The notes: generated by a model from the letters alone, not told the origin. A stretch of DNA of 64,000 nt from JACKAF01 sp041391485 (GCA_041391485.1 JAWKNY010000016.1:1-64000); one strand, 5' to 3'; positions 8,942 through 18,019 are shown, counted from the first letter of the stretch. Made by a program: numbers and translations.

Positions 8942-10338
8942 AAGATCTCTCTGAAAAACTAAAGCTTCTGGCGTCTCGTTCCCCACATTGGGTAGAGTTT
9001 AGATACCACCGAAGAAATGTCCAAACCCTGCAAGTGCAAAAAGGGCTCGTTAAACAACTTAAGTCCTCCATCACATCCGGTGTTGGCATCCGCGTGCTCG
9101 TCAACGGCGCTTGGGGTTTTTCCGCTACTTCCGATTTGTCCGATGTCAGTCTTGAGAAATCACTTAAGCAAGCGATCGAATGCGGCAATTCACTGAGCCA
9201 GGTAAAACAGTCGAAGGTGAAGACGCTCCCGCAGGTAAAACTGGCGCGCGGAGAATTTGTACTTCCAGGCTATGAGGCTTTGTCGAAGATGACCTTGGAA
9301 GAAAAACTGGAGGCGGTTCGCCGCGCCGAAGCTCAAACCCGTGAGAAGTCACCGGCTATAGAGACCGCTTCCGGTTACTACAATGAAATCTTCGAAGATA
9401 AGATTGTTGTTACGAGCGATGGAGCGGACGCGCTCTCGCGCCTGGTCCGAAACGAATTCCGACTTTCTGCTTTTGCCGGAAAAGCCGGTGAAAAAGCTTC
9501 CGCAACCCAAACGGTAGGGCGTACGGGATCGTGGGAATGCCTTTTTGAAGACCATTCCATGGATTCTCTCAGCGAAGAGGCGGCGCGCCTCGCCGTGGAT
9601 CTTGTAGGCGCGCCTCGCGTTCAGGGTGGACTGGCGACGCTCATTTTATCGCCGGCCATGGTCGGTCTTCTTTCACACGAAGCGATTGGACATACAGTGG
9701 AAGCCGATTTTGTACTTTCCGGCTCGGTGGCGGCGGGAAAGTTGGGACAACATGTGGCAAGCCCGCTCATCACACTCGTCGACGGCGGAAAAGTGGAAAG
9801 CGCGCCAAACGGAGGTGGCGATTTGCTTGTGGATGATGAAGGGGTTCCGACACAAAACACGGAGATTATCAAAGACGGGGTGCTGAAATCCTATTTGCAC
9901 AACCGCGAGTCGGCAGCCGCGTTCAACGTCGAGCCGACCGGAAATGCGCGAGCCTGGCTTTACAACGACGAGCCACTCATTCGGATGCGTAACACCTACA
10001 TCCAACCCGGAACCCAGTCCATCGACGAAATCATTGCGAGTACGGAAGAAGGTTATTTGGTCGATGGCCCACGCGGCGGGCAGGCGGACTCGACCGGTGA
10101 GTTCATGTTCGGGGCTCAAAATGTTTCGCGCATCAAGAACGGCAAAGTGACTGAGCTTTTGCGGGGAGCCACAATATCGGGGCAAGCCTTCAAGGTGCTT
10201 TCTACCGTCGACGCCGTCTCCAAAGAATTTAAACTAGATTTGGGTGCAGGCTACTGCGGCAAAGGCCAACCGGCCAAGGTCGACGCCGGCGGCCCGTACA
10301 TCCGTTGCAAAGCCCTGGTAGGTGGAATTCAAGAATGA
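8938..10338 (+). CDS. tldD: TldD-family metalloprotease
   Basis: The 466-residue protein is the catalytic partner of the TldD/TldE (PmbA) heterodimer, a zinc peptidase that degrades unfolded peptides and matures microcins in E. coli. The HExxxH motif is present as SHEAIGHTVEAD (H247, E248, H252). Further family blocks are GVGIRVLVNGAWGFSAT near residue 50 and the glycine-rich C-terminal region with GEFMFGAQNVSRIKNGK. ATG overlaps the upstream TGA, and its own stop overlaps the start of the partner gene. Confidence 0.93.
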   Translation: MKDLSEKLKLLASRSPHWVEFRYHRRNVQTLQVQKGLVKQLKSSITSGVGIRVLVNGAWGFSATSDLSDVSLEKSLKQAIECGNSLSQVKQSKVKTLPQVKLARGEFVLPGYEALSKMTLEEKLEAVRRAEAQTREKSPAIETASGYYNEIFEDKIVVTSDGADALSRLVRNEFRLSAFAGKAGEKASATQTVGRTGSWECLFEDHSMDSLSEEAARLAVDLVGAPRVQGGLATLILSPAMVGLLSHEAIGHTVEADFVLSGSVAAGKLGQHVASPLITLVDGGKVESAPNGGGDLLVDDEGVPTQNTEIIKDGVLKSYLHNRESAAAFNVEPTGNARAWLYNDEPLIRMRNTYIQPGTQSIDEIIASTEEGYLVDGPRGGQADSTGEFMFGAQNVSRIKNGKVTELLRGATISGQAFKVLSTVDAVSKEFKLDLGAGYCGKGQPAKVDAGGPYIRCKALVGGIQE

Positions 10339-11735
10339 GCAAATACTTAAAAGCAGAAGAACAACAACTGGAAAACACAGCACTGGAGCTGCAATCCCAC
10401 GCTCTCAAAGCGGGGGCAGAAGCCGTGGAAGTCTGCGGTACCTTTCTTCACAAAACAAAAATCACTTTGGAGAAGCAGGATTTCCACCTCGCGTCAGCCG
10501 ACGACAACTACGTATTTGGAATTCGTACACTAGTGGATGGCAAACAAGGCTTTTCGTCTTGTAACACGGTGGATCCCAAAGAGCTGAGAGACGTTGCCAC
10601 ACGCTCCGTGCAAATTGCCGCCGTCTCCCCACAAAACCCTTACATCGCAATCGAGGCCGGGCCCAATCTTTCGGCCGATACCAAATTAGATCTCTTCGAT
10701 AAAGAGCTGTTTCAGGTATCCCTGCAGACGCAAAAAGAATGGGCGCGCCTGCTCAAGGAAGAAGCCACGCGAGACAAACGCTTTCGTCTCAACGAGGGGA
10801 GTGTGGACATCATCGCCGGGGCCACCTTAGTCAGTAACTCGAAGGGCACGCTCATGCGGGTAACTGAGAACGCCGCGTATTGGACCTTGATGGGAATGGG
10901 CGTGGAAGGAAACGAGATTACCAGTTTCGACTATTTTCAGGAAATGGCGCGCAATCCGACCCAAGTTCAGGAGAAACTCCTTCTTTCTACCCGCGATTTT
11001 TGCAAGCAATTGATCGATGGGCTGAAAACGGGAACCAGCAAAAGTTACAAAGGGCTCGCGGCCTTCTCCCCTCGCGCCGTTGCGCACATCCTGCTTTCCG
11101 GGCTTTCCTACCACGTTAATGGCCGCAATGTGGTGGAAGGCAGCACCCGTTGGACTTTGGACGATTTGGGGAAAAGCGTGCTTCATCCCACTCTAACCGT
11201 CGAGGATTTGCCCTGGCTTGCCGATCGTACCGGTGCTGCGCTTTTTGATCGCGAGGGAATACCGACGGCAAATACCACTATTCTTGAAAAAGGAGTCCTC
11301 GGCGAGTTCTTGATGGATTCCTATGCGGCCAAAGCCTTGGGTCAAAAGAGTTCCAACGGGCACGCCGCCGGTGGCCCGACAAGCTTGCCGGGCGTCGGTG
11401 CCTTTTGCCTCTCCTTGGCCGGAGGGACAAAGTCGAGTTCGGCCTTGATGTCGGAAGCCGCCACGCAGCAAAAAGAGTTTCTGCTGGTCCACCGCTTCTC
11501 AGGCAATGTGGATCCCGTAACGGGGGATTTCTCAGGAGTCGCCAAAGCGGCGGAGTGGTGTATCGACGGAAAGCCCGTACACGTCGCCAAAGAAACTTTG
11601 ATCTCCGGAAACGTTTTCGACGTGCTCGGCAGTAGTCTTTTTGGGATCTCAAAAGACAGAGTGGTGATCAACGCTTCAGAAGAATGCCCTACTTTGATAG
11701 CCGACGGCGTGTCCGTTACAGGTAGCCAATCATGA
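10335..11735 (+). CDS. tldE: TldE/PmbA-family protein, partner of TldD
   Basis: The 466-residue product matches the PmbA/TldE subunit. It has the same fold as TldD (FGIRTLVDGKQGFSSCNTVD near residue 62) but lacks the HExxxH metal site: the equivalent region reads SPRAVAHILLSGLSYH. The C-terminus has the family pattern HRFSGNVDPVTGDFSGVAKAAEW and INGNVFDVL-like SGNVFDVLGSSLFG. The start is ATG 10335 on the ATGA overlap with tldD; an upstream in-frame start at 10305 lies inside tldD. It is followed by a coupled mgtE-like gene. Confidence 0.92.
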   Translation: MSKYLKAEEQQLENTALELQSHALKAGAEAVEVCGTFLHKTKITLEKQDFHLASADDNYVFGIRTLVDGKQGFSSCNTVDPKELRDVATRSVQIAAVSPQNPYIAIEAGPNLSADTKLDLFDKELFQVSLQTQKEWARLLKEEATRDKRFRLNEGSVDIIAGATLVSNSKGTLMRVTENAAYWTLMGMGVEGNEITSFDYFQEMARNPTQVQEKLLLSTRDFCKQLIDGLKTGTSKSYKGLAAFSPRAVAHILLSGLSYHVNGRNVVEGSTRWTLDDLGKSVLHPTLTVEDLPWLADRTGAALFDREGIPTANTTILEKGVLGEFLMDSYAAKALGQKSSNGHAAGGPTSLPGVGAFCLSLAGGTKSSSALMSEAATQQKEFLLVHRFSGNVDPVTGDFSGVAKAAEWCIDGKPVHVAKETLISGNVFDVLGSSLFGISKDRVVINASEECPTLIADGVSVTGSQS

Positions 11736-12751
11736 GTCACTTTTCCGCGATGGCGCGAAGGCAAAAACCCATTCTCCACTCCAAACACAGTGTCAAAGAG
11801 CTGTGTATTCCAAACTTCATTACCATTTCGCTGCACCTTACGGTCGGCGAAGCCATTCGCGAGATCCGTCAATCGGCCCGCCACGGAATTTTTTACATTT
11901 ACGTGGTGGACGAGCACAAGAAGCTGAGCGGGGTCGTGTCCGTGCGCAATCTTTTGGTTTCCTCGGACGAACAAAAAGTTTCGGATATCTATGCAAAAGG
12001 CGTGGTATCGGTTTCCGAAGATACTGCCATCGAAGAAGCCTACCGTATCTTTTCTAGAGACCGCTTCCTCAGTCTTCCTGTCACCAACCGATCGGGACAA
12101 ATGGTCGGCGTGCTACACGCTCATGAACTCATTGATGAGTACGAGAAGGACCTGGAAGAGCTGTTTCAAGAACGTTCGCGCGGAGAACTTTTCGAACTGC
12201 TCGGAATCAAGAGCGAGCCTATAGACAGCCCCATCGCACTCGCCTGGAGCCGCCTTCCGTGGCTGCTCATCAACCTTCTAGGCGGGGCGATTTCGGCCTT
12301 CTTCATCCACGATCTGGCAAGCGGCCTTGAAGACGCCGTGCTCTACCTGGCTTTTGTCCCCATTCTTCTCATCATCACCGAGAGCATGGGCATGCAAACC
12401 ATGTCTATCGTGATTGGGCACCTACACCGCGTCGCCAAGCGTCCCCGACTTCGCTCTCTCTTCGCCCGCGAAGCCACGGTTGCGGTCCTGCTCGCCATCG
12501 GGTGCAGCCTCGCCATCGCGGGTCCTGTTTATCTTTGGAAGGGCTCCCTCGCCCTCTCCCTCTCCATTACCCTCACCATCCTGGTCGGCTTCGTGTCGGC
12601 CTGCACCCTGGGACACGTCTTTCCCGCGTTATTCCATCGGATGAAGGTCGATCCCCAGATCGCGGCCGGTCCCGTGGTACTTGCCATAGCCGACGCCTCC
12701 ACGTTGGTGCTCTACCTGCTCATCGCCATCGGGATTAGCCGGTTTTTCTAG
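11732..12751 (+). CDS. mgtE: MgtE-family magnesium transporter, short form
   Basis: This 339-residue inner-membrane protein has paired CBS domains at about residues 25-150 and a five-helix MgtE channel domain from about residue 170. Conserved channel features are GGAISAFF near 185, TESMGMQTMSIVIG near 225, and AGPVVLAIADASTLVLYL near 310, the last being the Mg2+ filter region with its Asp. It lacks the roughly 120-residue N-terminal superhelical domain of canonical MgtE. CBS domains normally sense Mg2+ and gate the pore. It starts on the ATGA overlap with tldE. Confidence 0.88.
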   Translation: MSHFSAMARRQKPILHSKHSVKELCIPNFITISLHLTVGEAIREIRQSARHGIFYIYVVDEHKKLSGVVSVRNLLVSSDEQKVSDIYAKGVVSVSEDTAIEEAYRIFSRDRFLSLPVTNRSGQMVGVLHAHELIDEYEKDLEELFQERSRGELFELLGIKSEPIDSPIALAWSRLPWLLINLLGGAISAFFIHDLASGLEDAVLYLAFVPILLIITESMGMQTMSIVIGHLHRVAKRPRLRSLFAREATVAVLLAIGCSLAIAGPVYLWKGSLALSLSITLTILVGFVSACTLGHVFPALFHRMKVDPQIAAGPVVLAIADASTLVLYLLIAIGISRFF

Positions 12752-13139
12752 TCCGCCGATAAGTCATATACTTTCAGTAGCTTACAAAGAACATTTGGTC
12801 GCCTAACGCGGCGGGAATATTTTTTTTATTTTCCCTTGCTTTCAAAAACTCGATGCGTTACAAATCCCGACGTTTCAAGGCACTGCGTCGAAGCGCACGT
12901 TGGTGAAGAGTGGGAGCAGTGCCTAAAAAATTTTGACAGTTACGTTCCCCCCAAAAGGAACGTAAGCCCCCAACCCATGTAGGGGACGGCCTTACGAAAG
13001 TAAGGTCGTCCCTTAAAAAAATCCAAAAAAATTCGAGAAAAAACAAAGAATCAAGGCGCTGCTCTTTTGTCGGTTAACTCGCCTTTGCCTCTTTACAGCG
13101 CGCGATCTCTGAGCGAACGTGTCCCGCTGAGGCACGGCC
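12752..13139. other. 388-base gene-free region upstream of ffh with three inverted repeats
   Basis: No ORF here looks real. A weak hairpin at 12800-12813 followed by a T-run (12820-12827) may end the mgtE operon. A 9-bp perfect repeat (AGGCACTGC at 12878-12886, GCAGTGCCT at 12916-12924) is followed by six A's. TACGTTCC / GGAACGTA (12941-12948, 12957-12964) belongs to the dispersed repeat family. GGGACGGCCTTAC / GTAAGGTCGTCCC (12983-12995, 13000-13012) is a 13-position stem closed by a GAAA tetraloop, with one G-U pair. The small SRP RNA core (CCGGAAGGAAGCA) is absent, so this is not a recognisable ffs gene. An unidentified small RNA is possible. Confidence 0.5.
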
Positions 13140-14467
13140 ATGTTTGAGAACTTAACTGAAAAAATTCTGGAAACGCTCCGCACCCTGGGTGGCAAGATGG
13201 TCTTCACCGAAGACATCTTGGATGAAGTCTGCCGCCAATTGCGCAAGAACCTGCTTGAAGCTGACGTGAACGTTAAAGTCGTCAAAGACTTTATCGAGTC
13301 GGTGCGCAGCAAGTGCGTAGGCATCGAAATCAAAAAGAGTTTTACTCCAGAGCAGCAATTCATTCGTATCGTTTATGATGAGCTGGCAGCGCTCATGGGG
13401 GGCGCTGCGACGCCGCTGAACTTCAAGGTCCGTCCACCTGCCGTGTTCTTGGTTGCGGGCTTGCAGGGTGCTGGTAAGACCACCACCGTCGGGAAATTGG
13501 CGAAGCACCTCAAAGAAGTGCACAAGAAAAATGTCATGGTCGCCTCCGTCGACGTTTACCGCCCGGCAGCGCTGGAGCAGTTAAAAACCGTCGCCACCCC
13601 TCTGGGAGTCGAACATTTTGAAAGCCCGGTGACCGATTCCGCACGCCACCGTGCGGTGCTTGCCAAAGACGAAGCCATCCGCCTCGGAATGGACGTCCTG
13701 CGGCTGGATACCGCTGGCCGCTTGCACATTGACGACGACATGATGGCGGAGATTGAGGATATCTCTTCTGAACGTGCTCCCGCCGAAGTGCTCCTGGTGC
13801 TGGACGCCATGACAGGACAGGATGCGGTCCAGATCGCCACCAGTTTTCAGGAACGCCTGCCGCTTACCGGAATCGTTCTAACCAAGATGGATGGCGACGC
13901 GGCGGCGCGGCCTTGTCGGTTCGAGCGGTTACTGGCTGTCCGGTGAAATTTGTCGGTATGGGGGAACGTTCAGCCGATCTGGAAGTCTTTCACCCCGATC
14001 GCATCGCTTCGCGTATTCTGGACATGGGCGACTTGCTCTCGCTCGCTGAGAAAGCCAAAGACACTTTAGATCCTGCCGAGAGCTTGAAACTCGCGCGGAA
14101 GGTAAAGAAGAACGACTTCACGCTGGCTGATTTTTACGTGCACCTCCAGCAGATCAAAAAAATGGGTTCCTTTGAGAACCTGATGCGCTTTCTTCCCGGG
14201 ATGGGTCAGATCAAGAACCAACTCAAGAATATGTCCCCTCCCGATACGGAGCTGCGCAAGATTGAAGCGATCATCCTCTCGATGACTCCGGAAGAACGGG
14301 TCAACCACGCGCTACTGAACGCAAGCCGACGGCGCCGGATCGCCGGTGGGAGCGGCACCCGGGTGGAAGACATTAACCGGCTGGTCAAACAGTTCCTCGA
14401 AGCCCGCAAAATGATGTCCCGAATGGCCAAGAAATCTGGGATGGGCAAACGAATGAGGATGTGGTAG
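13140..14467 (+). CDS. ffh: Signal recognition particle protein Ffh (frame broken)
   Basis: Ffh binds signal sequences of nascent membrane proteins and delivers ribosomes to FtsY. The corrected length of about 443 residues is normal. It has an N domain, a G domain with G1 GLQGAGKTTTVGKLA near residue 105, DVYRPAALEQL, DTAGRLHIDDDMM and TKMDGDA, and a Met-rich M domain ending MSRMAKKSGMGKRMRM. The frame breaks at 13899-13907, in a GCG/GGC-rich stretch, exactly inside the conserved DARGGAALS motif. Four bases are missing relative to that motif. The gene is essential, so a sequencing error is the likely cause. It leads the ffh-rpsP-khpA-rimM-trmD cluster. Confidence 0.95.
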
Positions 14468-14511
14468 GTATACGAAACTTTGGAGTAATAGCTTAGTACG
14501 GAGCTTTTTTG

Positions 14512-14805
14512 ATGGCGACAGTGATACGGTTCGCAAGACACGGTTCGAAGAAGAAACCCTATTTCCGGATTGTTGTGCAAGACAGCCGGCAGAAGCGCGA
14601 TGGACGTTTTATCGAACACATCGGCGCGTTCGATCCTATTAAGGGTTCAAATTCATTAGTGATTTCCAAACCCCGCCTGGAGTATTGGCTGAGCACAGGC
14701 GCCCAGCTCTCCAACTCGGTGAAGAACCGTCTCAAGACGACCGTCGGAAATCAGGCTGCCGCGCCCAGCGCAGAGAAGGCCTCGGCCCCTCAAGACCAGC
14801 CCTAG
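14512..14805 (+). CDS. rpsP: 30S ribosomal protein S16
   Basis: This 97-residue basic protein begins MATVIRFARHGSKKKPYFRIVV, the S16 signature, followed by DSRQKRDGRFIEHIGAFDP. The C-terminal Ala/Pro-rich tail (QAAAPSAEKASAPQ) is a common lineage-specific extension. S16 helps assemble the 30S body. I choose ATG 14512 over the preceding TTG because S16 proteins start MxxVIR and GGAG lies eight bases upstream. It sits between ffh and khpA as in many bacteria. Confidence 0.97.
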   Translation: MATVIRFARHGSKKKPYFRIVVQDSRQKRDGRFIEHIGAFDPIKGSNSLVISKPRLEYWLSTGAQLSNSVKNRLKTTVGNQAAAPSAEKASAPQDQP

Positions 14806-14901
14806 TCTCTACGCGTTCGGATTTTCGGTTGACGTATTCCTTGGTTTAGACAGACTGATAAAACTTAACAACTGGTACGCGACAAGCACAAGGGAGGAAC
14901 C

Positions 14902-15144
14902 GTGGTAGATGAACTGAGAAACCTGGTGGAAGTGATGGCTAAGGCGCTCGTAGATTACCCGGATAAGGTCAACGTGGCGGAAGTGGAAGGCGAACAAACC
15001 ACCGTCATCGAGCTTAAGGTTGCAAAAGAGGATTTGGGAAAGATTATTGGTAAAGAGGGACGCACGGCCCGCTCGTTGCGAACGATTCTGGCAGCTGTCT
15101 CCACCAAACTTAAAAAACGTTCCGTATTGGAAATTTTAGAATAG
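14902..15144 (+). CDS. khpA: KH-domain RNA-binding protein KhpA
   Basis: The 80-residue protein is a single KH domain with the GxxG loop in LGKIIGKEGRTARSLRTIL near residue 48. The opening MVDELRNLVEVMAKALVDYPDKV is typical of the YlqC/KhpA family, which forms an RNA-binding dimer with KhpB and affects cell division and small-RNA function in Gram-positives. It starts with GTG and has GGAGG upstream. Position between rpsP and rimM is the usual one for the family. Confidence 0.93.
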   Translation: MVDELRNLVEVMAKALVDYPDKVNVAEVEGEQTTVIELKVAKEDLGKIIGKEGRTARSLRTILAAVSTKLKKRSVLEILE

Positions 15145-15169
15145 CTTAATAGCACAATAGAGGTGAATC

Positions 15170-15700
15170 CTGACTACCGATGGTTTTATTGAACTGGGCG
15201 TTGTTGTAAAGCCACACGGATTTAAGGGCAGTTTTCTGGTCCGCTCTTCCGCAGGTGAGCAGTCTGCCCTGCGCTACATCAAGAACGTTTTCGTCGGTAC
15301 CTCCTCTAACCAAGCCCAGCCGCTTTCCGTTACGGAAGCCGCCTGGATGCCCAAGGGCTGGAAACTTTCAGTGAACGAAATAGAGAGCGAAGACGCCGTC
15401 GACTCTATTAAAGGGCAATCGCTTTTCGCTCGCCGGGCGGATCTGGAAGAACCGAGCGACAACGAGTTTTACGTCGAGGACATCGTGGGTCTACCCGTCT
15501 GGGATTGCGATGCCAGCCGTCCCATTGGAAGCTTAATGGGCGTCGAGCCCGTTTCGGATCGATCCATCGGGGCCGACCGTTGGTGGATTCGCACTCAAGC
15601 AGGCAAAGAAGTCGCCATACCGGCCAACGCCCGGTACGTGGAAGAAGTAAACACCAAGCAAGGTTACATCCGACTACGAAACGTCGGGGAACTCTGCTAG
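15170..15700 (+). CDS. rimM: Ribosome maturation factor RimM
   Basis: RimM assists 30S maturation by binding S19. The product (about 176 residues) has the N-terminal RimM barrel (FIELGVVVKPHGFKGSFLV) and the PRC barrel (FYVEDIVGLPVWD ... RPIGSLMGVEPVSDR). The frame has a stop at 15164-15166 and then no ATG, GTG or TTG before the conserved FIELG block. CTG at 15170, six bases after GAGG, is the only plausible initiator unless a base error has hidden an ATG or GTG. The first ATG inside the frame (15347) would remove the whole N-terminal domain. The trmD start follows two bases after the stop. Confidence 0.88.
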   Translation: MTTDGFIELGVVVKPHGFKGSFLVRSSAGEQSALRYIKNVFVGTSSNQAQPLSVTEAAWMPKGWKLSVNEIESEDAVDSIKGQSLFARRADLEEPSDNEFYVEDIVGLPVWDCDASRPIGSLMGVEPVSDRSIGADRWWIRTQAGKEVAIPANARYVEEVNTKQGYIRLRNVGELC

Positions 15701-15702
15701 GA

Positions 15703-16431
15703 ATGCCTTCTTTTCATTTCATCACTTTATTTCCAGAAACCATTTCTGTTTGGTTTTCTACGAGCATTCCGGGAAAAGCTGCTCGCAATGGCGTGTTTTC
15801 CGTCCATACGGTGCAGCTCCGGGATTTCGGCAAAGGCCCTCACCGCCAGGTCGACGACACCGCCTATGGCGGCGGGAGCGGGATGGTGTTGGCAGTGGAA
15901 CCGCTAGTCAAAGCAACGGCCCACGTCCTTTCAGGCCTGGATCGCAAACGCACACGGGTGCTCGCTTTTACTCCGGGCGGAAAAACGCTCAATAAAAAGC
16001 TGCTCGATAATTTCCACGCAGAGTCGCCGGAGCACTTTGTACTCATCTGCGGGCACTACGAAGGCATCGATCAGCGCTTTCTCGAAGGCTGGGTGGACGC
16101 CGAAGTGTCACTCGGCGACTTCGTGCTAACTGGCGGTGAAATTCCGGCCATTGCCTTTGTGGACGCCTATGTGCGCGGGCTGCCTGGCACCTTGCGGGAT
16201 GCAGAAGCTTTTGAGACAGAATCGTTTCATCTTTGCGATCCCGAAAGCGGCGAGCGTCTTCTGGAGTACCCGCAGTACACGCGGCCTGCAGAATTCGAAG
16301 GGCGAAAGGTCCCGGAGGTTTTACTCAGTGGAAACCACGGAGCCATCGAAGCCTGGCGCCTAGAACAAAGTCGGGTCCGGACCCGCGCCCGGCAACACAA
16401 ACTCGGCGCCGCACGGTCAAGCGACGCCTAG
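15703..16431 (+). CDS. trmD: tRNA (guanine-N1)-methyltransferase TrmD
   Basis: The 242-residue protein methylates G37 of tRNAs and prevents frameshifting. It opens with FHFITLFPETISVWFSTSI. SPOUT-knot motifs follow: DDTAYGGGSGMVL near residue 50, LICGHYEGIDQRF near 110, and EVSLGDFVLTGGEIPA near 132 with the catalytic-loop Asp. The C-terminal helical domain includes PQYTRPAEFEG and VLLSGNHGAIEAWR. The start at ATG 15703 follows the rimM stop by two bases. rplS, which often comes next, is not here. Confidence 0.97.
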   Translation: MPSFHFITLFPETISVWFSTSIPGKAARNGVFSVHTVQLRDFGKGPHRQVDDTAYGGGSGMVLAVEPLVKATAHVLSGLDRKRTRVLAFTPGGKTLNKKLLDNFHAESPEHFVLICGHYEGIDQRFLEGWVDAEVSLGDFVLTGGEIPAIAFVDAYVRGLPGTLRDAEAFETESFHLCDPESGERLLEYPQYTRPAEFEGRKVPEVLLSGNHGAIEAWRLEQSRVRTRARQHKLGAARSSDA

Positions 16432-16486
16432 CAGCAGTTTTGACAAACCCGCTAGCCTAAAGATAATCTGGCTACTTTGGGGAAGG

Positions 16487-17560
16487 ATGACACCTTACGA
16501 AAAGCTCACCATTTCGGATTTTGACTACGTCAGATTCGCAGTGGCCAATATCGAAGACGCCGCTAAGCTGCACGAAAGCCTTGGCTTTGAGCGTGCTGGG
16601 TCCAGGGAGATTGCGGCGCGCAAACTAACCTCTGAACTCTACGTCCAAAACGACATCAAGATCCTCTTGAGCCACAGCGAGGACGCTGATGATTATGTCG
16701 CAAAGTATGTCGCGGCCCATGGAGACGGGGTCTGCAATCTCGCTTTTCGTTGCAAGGATGTCGTCACCGCATTCGAAACTGTCGTCGCACGAGGGGCCTC
16801 CCCGACGTCTTCGCCGAAACGCTATACCAAGGACTTTGGTGCCGTCGAAGAAGCCTCCATTCAGACGTTCGGTGATGTCCGGCATACCTTTCTTTCCCGC
16901 GAAGGGAGTATGATTGCAGCAGGATTCACCGCGCCCGTCCTGACCTCCAACGAAGGAAACGGCCTGCAAAGAATTGATCACGTCACCTGCAACGTGGAAC
17001 AGGGTGAGCGCCTTCAGTGGAAAAAATATTACGAAGACGTTTTTGGATTAAAAGACACACGCTATTTCGATATACACGGCAAGCACACGGGCTTGTACTC
17101 CACCGTCATGCAGAGCCCCGACAAGGTCATCAAGATGCCGTTCAATGAGCCGACCGAAGCGGAATCGCAGATTCAAGAGTTTATAGATGTCCACCACGGA
17201 CCCGGAATTCAGCACATCGCTCTGCTCTCGCAGGGGATACTCAACAGCGTCAAGCAGCTGCGCGAAAACCAGATTGAGTTTTTAGAAGTACCCGAAAGCT
17301 ACTATGCGTCTGTTCCGAAACGTGTGCAGAATGTAGAGGAGGCTTTGGAGGAATTGCAGCCACTCGCCATTCTTGTCGATGGGGACACGGACGGGTACCT
17401 CTTGCAGATTTTCACCCAACCCATCGTCGGCCCTTTTTTCTACGAAGTTATTCAGCGAAAAGGAAACGACGGCTTCGGTGAGGGAAACTTCCAGGCGCTT
17501 TTTGACGCCATGGAAGCGGAGCAGATCCGAAGAGGAAAGCTCGCCACCTCAAAGCCCTAA
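16487..17560 (+). CDS. hppD: 4-Hydroxyphenylpyruvate dioxygenase
   Basis: This 357-residue Fe(II) dioxygenase turns 4-hydroxyphenylpyruvate into homogentisate in tyrosine catabolism. The three iron ligands are visible: His165 (RIDHVTCNV), His243 (GPGIQHIAL) and Glu320 (FFYEVIQRKG). The C-terminal GNDGFGEGNFQALF gate helix is conserved. The N-terminal half is the non-catalytic vicinal-oxygen-chelate domain. Its neighbours are unrelated, but phenylalanine hydroxylase (43575) and its dehydratase (29100) are in the same window. It is convergent with the next gene, sharing a 4-base stop overlap (CTAA). Confidence 0.95.
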   Translation: MTPYEKLTISDFDYVRFAVANIEDAAKLHESLGFERAGSREIAARKLTSELYVQNDIKILLSHSEDADDYVAKYVAAHGDGVCNLAFRCKDVVTAFETVVARGASPTSSPKRYTKDFGAVEEASIQTFGDVRHTFLSREGSMIAAGFTAPVLTSNEGNGLQRIDHVTCNVEQGERLQWKKYYEDVFGLKDTRYFDIHGKHTGLYSTVMQSPDKVIKMPFNEPTEAESQIQEFIDVHHGPGIQHIALLSQGILNSVKQLRENQIEFLEVPESYYASVPKRVQNVEEALEELQPLAILVDGDTDGYLLQIFTQPIVGPFFYEVIQRKGNDGFGEGNFQALFDAMEAEQIRRGKLATSKP

Positions 17561-17946
17561 TCCAGAAGGGAAGCCGGTACTTTCAATTGCATCAAAACCT
17601 GCTCCACTGGGTGCGAAGCCAGGGTTTTCTTGCCGACTAAACAGGGCCCGCTGAAATCCGCGCGCGGAGTATCCCACACGGCAAGCGTGAGCTGGGCACC
17701 GACGCTCACCCCAGCCAACCGTAGCCGCACAGTCGGACTAAACCTAAAAGCGTACTCAGTTTTTTGTTGGCCGCTACTGGCCTCGACGACCAAGCGCGCA
17801 CCACGCGCTGCCAGTCTTTCTAGACGACGGGGGACGACCTCCAACGCGTGCGGAAAAACCAGCTGGAGTTCCACCTCCCGTACCTTGGACGGAGGGCCGC
17901 AGCTAGCTGTCAGCAATAAAAGTCCGTAGCACAATTTTCTCTTCAT
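17557..17946 (-). CDS. Putative lipoprotein
   Basis: The 129-residue protein begins with a short signal peptide and lipobox (MKRKLCYGLLLLTASC, acylated Cys at 16). The mature part is a single beta-rich domain with no recognised family; its spacing of hydrophobic strands (LVFPHALEVVPRRL, AQLTLAVWDTP) suggests a small beta-sandwich. I start at the lipoprotein Met, since upstream in-frame codons would bury the signal peptide. No good ribosome binding site is visible. Confidence 0.65.
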   Translation of the reverse strand: MKRKLCYGLLLLTASCGPPSKVREVELQLVFPHALEVVPRRLERLAARGARLVVEASSGQQKTEYAFRFSPTVRLRLAGVSVGAQLTLAVWDTPRADFSGPCLVGKKTLASHPVEQVLMQLKVPASLLD

Positions 17947-18019
17947 GGACGGAACTACTTCAAATTCCACGCCAAGAATTTGGGCACACACGGAGCGGGA
18001 AGCAAGACCGGATGTCGGT

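Noticed and set aside
11342..12100. 252-residue antisense frame over tldE and mgtE
   Set aside because: It lies wholly opposite two clear genes, with no start signal or recognisable domain.
12754..12761. GCCGATAA resembling a flagellar -10 element after mgtE
   Set aside because: No TAAAGTTT-like -35 at the required spacing and no suitable gene follows within a normal distance.
12870..13020. Small SRP RNA (ffs) next to ffh
   Set aside because: The conserved helix 8 sequence with GGAA loop and GGAAGCA is absent from the region.
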